Positions 1 through 11,400 of a stretch of 64,000 nt of DNA are shown here, one piece after another. The stretch's first letter is position 1; every line of letters begins with the position of its first letter. Location: assembly GCA_907163375.1 (NCBI GenBank), contig CAJQUW010016879.1, positions 496,001-560,000 on the forward strand. The letters are read 5' to 3'. Source of the stretch: Prostheceraeus crozeri (Eukaryota > Platyhelminthes > Polycladida > Euryleptidae). The position numbers and the translations under genes are program-made. The notes beneath the pieces were generated by a model, which saw nothing but the letters and a program-made list of their open reading frames with translations, was not told where the DNA came from and did not search any database.

Positions 1-5
1 GGAAA

Positions 6-623
6 TTGACAGCATTTCGAACTTCAAAATCTCGCAGCGCTGCATGGGATGACTTGCTTGCTGATTTCCCTGCAACTGCACCTGACAGCCCTCGTGAAGT
101 CTCGCAGGTTCAAACGAAAATATCAAATTTGAAAGATGAAGTCCGCAAGAATGGAAAGTCAATCAGATATCACAAGACTGGTGGAGGACCAGAGCCTGAG
201 AAGCCCCCTCTCTACATTCAGAAGCTATACGATATAATTCACGGTGAGAGTGGTGATTCTTTGACAGGCATTGGCTCGGGGGCAAAGTGCGGGAGCAGAG
301 ACAGACTACAAGGAGCTGCTGTTGACGAACAAGGCACCAAAGAGCCTGAGAATGCACCAATAGACGAGGAATATTTCAAAAATCGGAAGCGGCTAAAACT
401 GTCTGAAGATAAGTAACCATGTAAGTCGGCTCAACTGAATATGTCAGTCAAAAAAGATGGCAAGGATGAGCAGATGGCTCTAATCAACGAGCATCGGAAG
501 TTGATTAGAGAACAACGTTACATGGTCTACCTCAAAACTCTAAAAATCCAGAATGATCTGCGCGCCGGTGGAATACTTCACGAGTCATTTGAAACATTTT
601 CAAGAAGAATCTGCACTGACTGA
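6..623 (+). pseudogene. Harbinger Myb/SANT-like accessory protein, 5'-partial, one internal stop
   Basis: In Harbinger elements a second protein with a trihelix Myb/SANT-like domain binds DNA and helps the transposase enter the nucleus (established for the family). The visible N-terminal part has the pattern of helices two and three of such a domain: a KSRSAAWDDLLADF segment, then a helix ending NLKDEVRKN. The frame is still open at the window edge, so the start is missing. The same frame runs from 6 through an in-frame TAA at 414-416 and, with no other stop, on to 623, where a charged segment (HRKLIREQRYMVYLKTLKI) resembles the C-terminal helix of these proteins. The TAA could be the natural end, but the open frame beyond it favours a nonsense mutation. 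A 35-nt intron across it would be too short to be credible. Confidence 0.6.
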
Positions 624-1294
624 CACTGATTGCATTATTTCTCAAACTTATGAAATTTTGAACAGTCGAGACATCAATTCGATGCGAACAGCAGGAATAA
701 ATTGACAACTCTCTTCATAATGCTATGTAAGTGACATGAATATTATTGTTCTATGCAACTCCTTATGCAATTTGCAGCGATTTCTGAAAGTTTGAGTTGT
801 TTTCAATTAATTTGCGCTTGGGCTATGTGTTTGGGCAGAGGAAAGGAGAAAGCAAAACAACGCTAAGTAGAAAATCGTTGCGGATAATGCATTGCACATG
901 AGTACTTTGAGCTTGAAGTGGCCCACCATAGACTACTTACAAAAGAGCAAAGGACAAAGTGCAGATGACATCAGGAAGAAGTACAAAAGGGCAGAGGAAC
1001 ATTATATTAATAGAGAAAAGAGACAATATGTCCTTCCATAGCACTGCAATGATTGTAAATGTCCTGTTATGTCACTATTTCAATCGATGCTATGTAGACC
1101 TACCTCTGCTCTTATTGTCTATGCATAGGCTATTGCTCTTATGTCCTTTGTTCGTTTATCCTGTGCTCTGTTGCCGTATACCATGTATAGGCCGCTAAAA
1201 TAGAAAAATAACGAAGGAAGAGGACAGATTCATGGAATAAACAAATAATTCTATTTCGCAGATACAGTAGGCTTAACATGTCAAATTGACTCAG

Positions 1295-2307
1295 TCAAAA
1301 ATGCTGCTGAAGAAAATTGCGACGAAACAATTGTCTGCTGCCATCTATTTCGCTTATGGGATTCTCACCGGAGTCCACCTCATAATTCTCTTCCTCGTCA
1401 AAGGGTTCTCTGTGCTGCAGATAGATATTATGCAGAACTCCACATGCAGCGATTATGCGACAAACACGCTTTGGACTCCTTCTAATCTCAGAATGCAAGA
1501 CATGAAACTTTCTCTTCCACCTCCCAAATGTTCGTTCTATTATGCATCTAGTTGTTTTGTGTGATCTATTATAGCGTCGCTCAGATAGATCACGCGGAAA
1601 AGTATTGGTGTCATTAGCCATGACTTACATGGATACCCCGAATCACCCACTAAAATGCCACGCTGTCGACCACTCTGAAATTCTGCACCAATGGCACTGG
1701 ACGACAAAATTCTCGAATCGTGAGTACTCCCCGGGCAATCGGCAACTATGTTTAGGAATCGACCATTTGAATCACAAATTGCTTGTACATTAATGCTATG
1801 AAAACCTTTTCGATTCACATAGTAAGGCTCCTGTTCACCGCTTGGTGCCTGTATTCTAATCTGAGTGCCATCAATGGCCCCTACAACTCCATGAAATTGC
1901 GCAATATCGTAGAATTTATCCATGAGATTATGATGATTTGTAGGGAAATACACATATTTGTCCAATCTGTTAAGTAGACTGAAAGACACATCACGAATAG
2001 CTCTGCTAACAGTGGCGTTATCCACACCCATGGAGTCTCCGATAAGATTCAAGAATCCACCAGTTGAATAAAATCGCAACGCACATAAGAGCTGTATTTC
2101 GGGACTTGCAGCAGTTGATGATTGACTTGTGCGACTCAAATCACTTCGAATTTCATCCATCACAAACCAAAACGTGCCTTTCCTCAATTGAAATCGCTGG
2201 TAAAATTCTAGATCATCAAGATTATCCAGATCGAGTCTATGCTTGAATTTCCGTGGTGATGATGCTACTTCTGTATTCAAAATAGGCAAGACAACAGGAA
2301 GAGACAT
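1295..2307 (-). pseudogene. Harbinger (HARBI1-like) DDE transposase, one frameshift
   Basis: The product resembles HARBI1-type nucleases that cut and paste Harbinger elements. From the first ATG (2305-2307) the frame holds the helix-turn-helix-like region ending GVDNATVSRAIRDV, the first catalytic aspartate in GAIDGTQIRI, the YVNRKGFHSINVQAICD block, and the second aspartate in GDSGYPCKSWLMTP. It then loses frame near 1590-1612. The adjacent frame (down to 1295) continues with SERRYNRSHKTTRCIIERTFG, which supplies the catalytic glutamate in IERTFG, and the conserved CGVLHNI segment near the C-terminus. Order and spacing match the roughly 350-residue family length. One frameshift is the only clear lesion; an extra short 5' exon cannot be excluded. 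Confidence 0.88.
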
Positions 2308-2329
2308 CCTCAAAGTCACTGATAACAAC

Positions 2330-2506
2330 AGTAAGTGATGTTAAGTGTCCCGTTAAAGTAGATCGACAGCTACCTTTAGATTCGAGCATTAACGAGGTCA
2401 GCTAAGTTAATGTTCGTTACCCGAGCAACGCACCTTAGCTAAATGCTCCATTAAAGACTTCGTTAAGTGCCCATTTAAGCTAAGTGTCGAGGCGAGCAAC
2501 CGGCCC
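2330..2506. repeat. Harbinger subterminal repeats and right terminal inverted repeat
   Basis: Between the transposase start and the right end there are several short related motifs in both orientations: GTTAAG/CTTAAC-like units, TTAGCTAA, and two GCGAGCAAC/CCGAGCAAC units near 2440 and 2492. Such iterated subterminal motifs are usual transposase or Myb-protein binding sites in Harbinger elements. The outermost unit forms the terminal repeat. The matching left terminus lies outside the window. Confidence 0.55.
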
Positions 2507-5148
2507 CAGGTCTGTTCGACCAGCGAACGGAAAAATGCCTCGTTCGAATGCACTGAGTTCCACTAACTAAAACAGAAGCGAAAAATATGATGTCCATGCC
2601 TTTGAGATTGATATTGACCTGTATTTGCGATTTGATCAAATTATGGATCAAAGCTCGCAAGGTTAGTCAGTGTCGGGAACCTATCAATGCACTTTTTAAG
2701 CGGGTGCCCAAAAAAATATCCTGATTGCATCGCGACACTAGACAAATCCTACACTTTTTGAGTGTGAAACTGATGGACCAAATTGCTGATCGCAATAAGA
2801 TATTGTCTTTAGTCTTCTTCACAAAAATAATTCTATAAAGCACATATATTCAACTATCAGGACCTTGGCTTGTCGGGTATGTATTGAATCACAAATACGT
2901 GTGTAATTATACGCTGATTACCGTATGCTGCTTAAAGAATATTATAAAAAATTCTACTAACTTTGATATCTTAGTCTCATGCATTATTCAATAGGTCACA
3001 AGAATTGCGCAGCTGAAGCCCTCTCCGCTTAGAAAGCCTTTTCTGCTTCTTTCAAGATGAAAATGCACTGTATGTACTCGAAAACACATTAGGAGAGACG
3101 CCTGTTTTCCATGTGTCCTAGTTGTTTTTTCCGATATTCTTTTTTAGAGCTGAGTGTCTAGCAATAACGCAAACTGTACATATTTAAAGGTATAATGTCT
3201 GAACTCCAGCTCTCCCATACGTGAAAACTCTACCACATGGCGAATGCACCTATGGAATTAGTTTTTTCTGATGTTCGATGATTTTCATTCTTAGTTCAAT
3301 AATCTATTCAATATTACGAAGTTGTAGTCTTCACTCATCATATTTTTAGTTTAGGGATCAGACACTTAGGGGTGCATATTTTGTGACCGTGACAACATAC
3401 CATGAAGCCGTGACTTGTACGAAATATTTGACGGCTTATATTTGATGAATTGCTAAATTGTTGCATGTGTGAGGAGCTTTGGAGCTGAATGACATACATA
3501 TATGAAACAGCGATGTTGCAATTCCTTTATGCATCATCATTATTCTAGGTGACATTTTAACCATTATTCGAAAATTATCTTGCACGCTATGTTCATTTGA
3601 AATTCAATATTAAAGACTAAACTTTGAACAATGTGCGTGTCATAGACATCTGAAAGCAATAAGACAAGTTGCAACATGATAATATAATATGTAGAATATG
3701 TTGAATCATATGTATCTGTTGAATAGGTAGACGAATCTTACAAAATTCAATTTACAGAGGCGTTATCAAAAAAATGTGATAATGTCACGAAAAGTGAAAG
3801 GGGTTAAATCATGATGGCACGTTGAATATAACAAACATAAACAAATCATTTCTCTCATACAAAAATCTCCAGATGAATATAGCCACAAAGCATTTTTCTA
3901 AAGTCCAATCTTTTCTTGCACAATGCCACTGAAATACAAAACCTTTCTTGCTTTCATGTTACAATCATCAGTCAGTTGACAAAAAATGTGAAAGTGTGGC
4001 AAATCGCATGCATATTTGAGATAAATACATGTACATTAAATAATTATTTGAATAATGCATTACAAGGCTGCTAATAGTTGAAATAATCATTATAACATAA
4101 TTCACGCCAATAACTGATCTTGTTTGCCGTCAATCAAATATGATTTTAACTCAATGCTCTCTGGCAAGTGTAATTACGTGAGGCTTTAGATGCAGTTCCA
4201 TTTAACATGAAAGTTGCAAGCTAGCGTTCGTTATAAGTGCTAAGATACAGTATTTTAAAGTGACCTATTACAAGCAGCATACATTTTCATACAATCATCT
4301 AAATAATGAATTCATTCAATGAATATTCGTTCATAAAATTTAGTATTTCAAATAAGTCTATATGCTTATAGGTAATTGGTTGGGGAGCGCCTGAGAACAG
4401 TAAAACTGCATTTTTTCTATTGATAAATATAAGTATGATCATATATACAGATGTGGTAAATGCATTTAACCGACAGATACACTGATTGATATTGAAATGT
4501 AAGATGGAATCCATGAAGCTATTCTTATAATCTTATAGCTGTTCAATGATTATAATCATAATAGTGCTTAGCAAATCGTAAATTTCATTTAATACATAAA
4601 TGTCAAAGACATTTCGGTTATGTATTACAGTCATTATATAAAATTGTGTCAAGCATATTTTTATAGTGTATTTATAGTTATTCGTTAATTAGTACTTGCA
4701 TAGTTCTTTTCAATATTAGACTTTTATCAACACTCTGAATTGTACAATAGCATAAGCAGTATCCGAAACTACAAATCTAGTGATGTGCTTTCAAAGTAAA
4801 TATATAGACATATTATGACATTATCGCAATTAAAACTGATGAATCAAATTCATCTCTTATTACACGAATTGCGATGCATAGTTTGTGCAATGTGCATGCA
4901 GGAGTATTCTCTAAAGTTCACTAAAGATGTGAACTTACAAAAGAAAAATAACAATAGCACTGATGCTTCGCACGAATTGACCTCTTATTTCAGAAAGAAC
5001 CAGAGATTTATTCATGTCCTTATAATTCATTTGGTAATGTGTCAAATAAGTCAACAAGATCTATATTACAATCACAATCTTTTCTGGAGGAAATCTCTAA
5101 TTAAGAGAATCTCAGTACGAACTGGCATAAATCGTACTGGCATTCGTC

Positions 5149-5150
<2 letters not shown>
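2507..5150. other. Intergenic, no gene recognised
   Basis: AT-rich sequence with only short chance ORFs. Nothing here resembles a known protein, RNA or transposon. It lies downstream of the last exon of the minus-strand KLF gene, so its right part probably includes that gene's 3' UTR. A TTTATT at 5007-5012 (AATAAA on the minus strand) is one possible polyadenylation signal, weakly supported because such hexamers are frequent here. Confidence 0.5.

Positions 5151-5202
<52 letters not shown>
5151..5202. repeat. (TA)n microsatellite
   Basis: Twenty-six uninterrupted TA units, about 70 bp downstream of the KLF A stop codon on that gene's transcribed side, so probably inside its 3' UTR. Confidence 0.97.
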
Positions 5203-5206
<4 letters not shown>

Positions 5207-5273
5207 TCAAATAAGAACATATTTGCATGAGGTATTGCACATGTTGAAAGTTCGCCAAGAACATTTCGCGAAA

Positions 5274-5497
5274 TTATGTTTCATGGTACGGTCTTGACGA
5301 TCTCTTCAATTCGTGTCTCTTTAGGTGAACTCGTAAATGATCAGATCGACTGAATTTTCTTTGACATTCTTGACAAATGTAGCGCCTTTCACCGGTGTGT
5401 TTGTTCATATGCCTCGTTAATTCGTCAGAGCGGGCGAAACTAGCTTTACAGGGCAGGTTGTCAGCAGTCATCAAAGAGCATTGGTAAGGTCGCTCAC
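5274..5497 (-). CDS. KLF A exon 3 (fingers 2 and 3, C-terminus)
   Basis: Acceptor TTTTCAG at 5498-5504. The 224 coding nt complete the TGER linker, the expanded finger 2 (first cysteine in YQC, second in [16 protein letters not shown]) and finger 3 ([21 protein letters not shown]). The protein ends 12 residues after the last histidine, as in most KLFs, with TAA at 5274-5276. No alternative frame or acceptor gives a normal-length finger 2. Confidence 0.92.
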
Positions 5498-8400
5498 CTG
5501 AAAATAAAAGGCAACTATTTTACTAACATAACTCACAATCAAATCAACAGTAGTGTCACAACCGTGTAAAAATCCAATGTAAATGCTATTACAGTAGCTA
5601 ATGTAAATGGCTATAAGAAAATCCCCGTGAATTAGGAAATCAGAATTTGAAAGCAGCTAGCATAATTTATATGCAAGATAGAGCAATTGGTGTGTTCTTG
5701 TCTTTTGGGAAAAGTTATTTCTATTTCTATATTCCTCTAGGTATCTCAAAATAAAAAATCAATCATTTTTATCGCTGATTTTAAAATCTTCAACCAAGAC
5801 ATATACTTCTACTGTAGTATGTTTTGAGAAAATTTTGACATGTTGAGTATTATCCTCTATTATGAAATGATTCTTCCCCTGTTAAGACCTCTTTGGTAGC
5901 GCTAATGGTACTAGAGATAAGACGAAAATATCTACAGTGCCAGGTGAACTCGCGTATTGATGAGCTTGGCAAGAAGCTCTTGTTTTTCTCCACGTAGATT
6001 TCTGATTAACAGAGCTCACAATGAAGAAGCTCAAAGTTCAAGAGAAATCTACAGTGTTGCATCGGTTTTATATGCGAATCATTTTTCTGATGATCGTCGA
6101 CTTTAAAACCCGCAATCGGTTTACCAGATGTTTCAGACTAGCGTAATCTTTGTAACAAAACGACTGAATTGACAAACATTTCCTTAACTTAGTCGGTTCA
6201 TTTTGCACATGCGTGACTGGGTTAGGATGGAGTCAAGCATTAGGGTCAGTAAACCTCCAAACATGCCATCAGTAGGCATTATCATTTGCAAGTCATTACT
6301 TATAAATTGTTTAGCAATTAAGTTATTATGTTGATTAATGCAAGAAAGAGAAATTAAGTTCGGGAAATGCATCATGTCATGCAATTTCTTATTTCGGCAC
6401 TTTCACCGTCCAAAAGTGTCTGACAGCAGTGAGAAATATGACTTGAAGATTTAAGATTTCAAAAGTAATAAAAATACCGTGGATTCCTTTGTTACTTCGG
6501 TCGTCGTTCACAAAATTATCAAGACTTTGACAGTCCTAGTGTTACTTCGCAACACTTTGATATTTATTCACAAATATTTCCTAACGACTTTGTTTCTTAA
6601 ATTGTGTAAACTTTTTAATGTGTAGTAGCTACATTATTTGGTATGATATATTTCCTGAAAAAATTGCGGTTTTGCGGACAATTTTGATTTTTTCATTGAA
6701 ATCTCTGAAAAATTATTGCATAATGAAACGAAAAACGTAGATAAACGAACGATTTATGAATGTTTATTACATTCAAAGTGATCAATTTCAAGTAGATCGT
6801 AATGAAGCTGCTACAGAAGTACAGTATTTCTAGATGAGTACCTGTATTAGTTGAACAGCAGCCTGCTGTGTAAAGACTTTTAATCGTCAACTTCATAAGT
6901 TTCCTGACATTTAAAGTCGGGCATAGGACTTCTAGATATGTCCTTCCCATAAGATCTACTACAGCATGCATATGATGGCTATTCACTATTTGTTCTTGAA
7001 ATAATTAAGTTTTGAAAATTATTTTAATGTCGGGAAAATTGCTTGCAAAAAACGCGATTTTTTTGACCCTGTAAATTTTTTTGATGACTTCTTCATCTTG
7101 ATGATAATATGCTTGATTTGAGCATTTGTCTGATTACATTTGGTGAAGCCGAGGCCCCTAAATCTCTTCAAGATTCTTCATAGAGACAATCCACTATTCT
7201 CACTGAGGTTGGACTTTTCAATGGTCTATACCACAAGATAATTGAAGTAAAATTGGAAGATATCTCTCGAAGCCCCAGGTTCAGCCACCTTACGTAAATA
7301 TAATGATTCACTGAAGCTAGTTACATTCATTGAAATCAAAATGATCTGATACTATAGAGATCGTCAGGCCGACCATTTACATAAGTATTACGTGGTTTCA
7401 ATGCAATTAAGCAAAACAGATCTTGAAACTCATAATGCCATGATTTGAAATTACATCTTGTAGCCTATTAGGTTGAGTTATGTAACTATATTGAAAGAAA
7501 GTTAAAAAAAGATTTATGTTATTTCATTTCCAGTTTTCATTTTCATTTTTACACAGTCTGCAGAATTTTCCACCTGCATTAATTCGTTATGTTAATAGAA
7601 CTATGATAAAATATGCAAGTAATTGAATTGGGTCCTCGTTGTATCTTTTTAGCTTTCTCTCTTGAAAATCTGGCTGTCCGATATCAGCTAGAAGGTTGTA
7701 GGCCTAGTTAGAGATAAAATGCATAGCATTTTATTCTTCATTTCTAGCGATATCGAATGCGGTGTAGCAAATAGACATAACGCATAGTTTAGTGCAGATA
7801 TCTCTGGTCTTCCAATGATCCCAGTGTATTATATGAGAAAATATCACACGGAAATTAGATGAGTAAATATCACATATACATAATTTGAAGCGCTGGTGTC
7901 CAACGTAAATGATCTGTTTGCGTGTCGGTAAGCACACAAAACAATTGTTTCAAAATTTTGCGAAATGGAAACTTGGATTGGAGGGTTGTTTGTTTCTTAT
8001 GATAGGGTCCATCGACAACTTCCATCTTAACTGAGCGCATGCTGTAATCTGCCACTGTCCATTTGGTGTTGTTACCTGTGGTATAAGTAATGCTCCATGA
8101 CCTGCAACAGCAATATTTCATGATTTCTGTCTTGTGTATTGATTAAATGGCACAAAATCCTCTTAAATCATTTAGCAACCCCGAAGGCCGTTTGGTTTTT
8201 GATGCTGCTATAAGTTCACTCATTCTTCACAAGATAAAATCAGAGATAAATGCGCAATTTTTAGTTGACAAACTTTGAATGCCATCAGAATTTGACAGAC
8301 CATTGAACCATTAATGCATTTTATCGAGCTTGAGTCATGCTATCTTGAACATGAAAATACACCCAGCCTTCTATGTAAAACAGCCTTCCATGTCTGTCAA

Positions 8401-11400
8401 TAGGATCTGAGTAGTAAGCTAGAAAATAATAATTTCACACCACCGATGTTATGCTATAAACAATGGAATTGATGGAAATCATCCACGCCGTCTTCATGCG
8501 CTAAATGACTAAACCTTTTCCATTTCTATTTAAGATATTTCCAAATCGATTTCAGATCTTTCCAAATGAATTTCAAACATTTCCAGATGGATTTCAGATT
8601 TCTCCATTTGGATTTCAGATATCTTCAAAGGAACAACAGCTTGTCTGGAAAAATCGAATGTGTATCATATTCTATGCGTGATATTTTTCACTTAATTGAG
8701 CGACGGCTCGACTTCCTCCCTTGTGACACAGGTGCAATCATCACTGTCAGCAATGAACTTGTTTAAGTCATAGACAACTTTGCCTGCTTGAGAGCTCGCA
8801 TCTACATGAATTGTACATTGGAGCCGGAGATCTCTCGCCCGAAGTACCTTTCGCCGTCTCACAAGTGTCTGGCGTAGCAATAAAGAATATCCCTACAACC
8901 ATGATGGGTGTGTTAAACACATGTGTGCTGCCTGTCCTTCTACATGGATGTGAAACTTGGAGTATGCCCGAAGACTTCGCTTCGTGTTTCAATGCCTACT
9001 TTCACTAACCCCATCATATGTCCGAAATTTCACTAATTTGCTAATTGCAAATCTCAAATTTACCCGGGCATGGCTCTGCAACTTTAAACAGGGAGTTGTG
9101 TCGATGTTGGGGGATGTGAACTAGGCCTGCTTATGATTCCTGATGATTCCTAATATTGGATGAAATAGCAGCTATTCAGATATGTTCCCATTTTTCAACT
9201 GAAGATGCAACGCAATATTTAATTATTTTATTTACATTCTTCCTTTATGTTGGTTTCACCGTATGAGAAACGAGGAAGTCTAAGCTTGAGGTAATGTCTG
9301 GACGCACCTTACGACTACGATCAGAAAGATGAGACTGCGCTATCTCGGTCACGCAGAGACTCTAGCGAAGCAGATACATTGTGCTAATGCTCTTTCTCCG
9401 CTGGCGGGATGGCGCCGCTGCCACGGTCGTCCCAGATTATCCTGGACCTCACAAATGCGATCCGTGAAACCGATAGCCGACCGGATCAACACGACCTTAT
9501 CGCGACCTGGTCGTAAAGCTCACCTGACATGACCTTGCGCCTTCAAGTACAGCTGCAAGCACTTCTTCGGGGGCAGTAAAATGGGAAGCAGACAACGTAG
9601 CACAGCAAATGAAATTCAAAATCAACAAAGTGTAGATGGGGATCTGTCATATACCGATAGGTGGGACAAGATGGCGAATTACAGGAGACATAGAAATTTC
9701 GCCAAGTTGCGCAAAGTAAAGATGGTGGAATTCAACGCCCATGAGATAAAAATGACATGGGGTGAGTGCTAAGAACCAAGAATAAATTGACTTTAGTTTT
9801 TTCCTTTTTGAAATATTCCACAATCATGAGTTTAGTATTTTGAAATTTGTAATGTCAATGTTCATTAACGGTGTGGAGCACAACATGGTATGTTTACGAC
9901 GAAAGGCATTACACAAAAATATATACATATAAAGAAAAATAACGTCAAGCTGCGGGTGTGCCTTAGCGGGAGAACTCTGGCCCTTCTCCTACTCTTCTCG
10001 TAATAAACTATTTTGCGCTGAATAGGATCTGTCATGCAATTCCTGCATTTTTGGTTGATTTTCTCTGTCTAATAAACTGCAAACTTGATGAACTTGGGTT
10101 TTTAAGATTTTTGTCTAAGAATGGCCCTGCTACAAAAAATAATGGATAGAGATATCGAAACCATAGGAAAATATTCAACCTTTAAAAGAAATCGATCGAG
10201 CATATCATGTCTCAAATTGTGAAAATTCATATATAGCAATCAATACTATCGATCTTTCTAAATTTAGTTGCCGATAATTGATGAACTAAGCCTATATTTC
10301 TGATGAATTCTATTTTTTGTATATTCTAATGCAAGGAAAATAATCGAATTCCGTCAGTTGCGCATTTACGGTCGCATTATTTTATTGCGGCATTATCTAA
10401 TAACGACGAGGATGCCTTGACTTGAGTTATTCGTGCGTATGTGTGTAGCAACAAGTAAAGAGAGAAACGCTAAGGGCAACGAAACAGTTTTCACTTCTTT
10501 GACTAGCATTGACAGAATTGCTGAAGTAAGGGAACCAATAGTGTATCCCTTAGGAGAAAAAATGACTGTTGAAATGGTCTAGAAAAAGTGAAAGTATTCA
10601 ACATTGCTGAATGGCAGTATTCGCTGGAATTTTTGCATGTTTTGACTGACATTTGGCAGGACGATTTTGCAGGAAAGTTTCACCTTATGATTTACAGTGC
10701 AACCTGCGTCACATTAGCCTCAACATTGTGATTCAAAGCAAGTTCTTTCCTCGTCATCAAACCATGATTAATTGACTTCGAAGTAAATGAAAATAAAACT
10801 TTATGCAGGACCGCCGCTACCCAATAATATCAGGGTTTGACCTATTTGTAAGTCTGAGTGTGAATTAATTGAATCGAGGCTATATTATTATGTCTATTTG
10901 ATCTGAACATCAATATATTTATTTCATATATATATTTACTCAGCATCATTATTTGCAAGGCAGGTCATGATTGCAGTATTTACTTTGCACTATCCCAGGA
11001 CATAAATGCACTATTCATTTAGTCTGTACTATTACGAAATAGACAAGAAGACTTAATTCGTCTTATTATGCATTCAGCTGCATAGTTCCATCACTATGCA
11101 GGTAAATAATTCTATCACTGAATTTCTTAAATGATCTTTGTTCTCTATATTTGCCAGAGCATGTGCATTGACTTTTCTTACTAACTGCTGGAGACCGGAG
11201 GCTGTTGATACATAGAGGCCTACAGCATTTTTTAATTGAGACATTGTCTATCCCAGAGATAATGCACATTATCGATTAAACAACCAGAATAATGTAACTG
11301 TGTCACAAAAATGCTAGATTAATAAAAAAAAACTTCATCAGTCGTGATATTTTAGTTAACCGCATATCGGGATACGTAGACTTTTTAGATGCCTGTTAGC

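Larger units (their letters stand above)
1..2506. mobile_element. PIF/Harbinger DNA transposon, left end outside window
   Basis: Two convergent ORFs typical of Harbinger elements lie here: a Myb/SANT-like DNA-binding ORF on the plus strand (6-623) and a DDE transposase on the minus strand (1295-2307). The right terminus reads, from outside in, GGGCCGGTTGCTCG, ending at about 2506, followed by CAG, a plausible 3-bp target duplication of the CWG type used by some Harbinger groups. The left terminus is beyond the window, so the duplication cannot be confirmed. The interior between the ORFs (624-1294) shows no further coding signal. The transposase has a frameshift and the Myb ORF an in-frame stop, so this copy looks inactive but not very old. 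Confidence 0.85.

Noticed and set aside
5274-5474. Reading exon 3 alone as an EGR-type or stand-alone two-finger protein
   Set aside because: RSDELTRH plus RSDHL with C-x2-C in the last finger, and a matching upstream finger 1 in correct splice phase, make it the last exon of a KLF.
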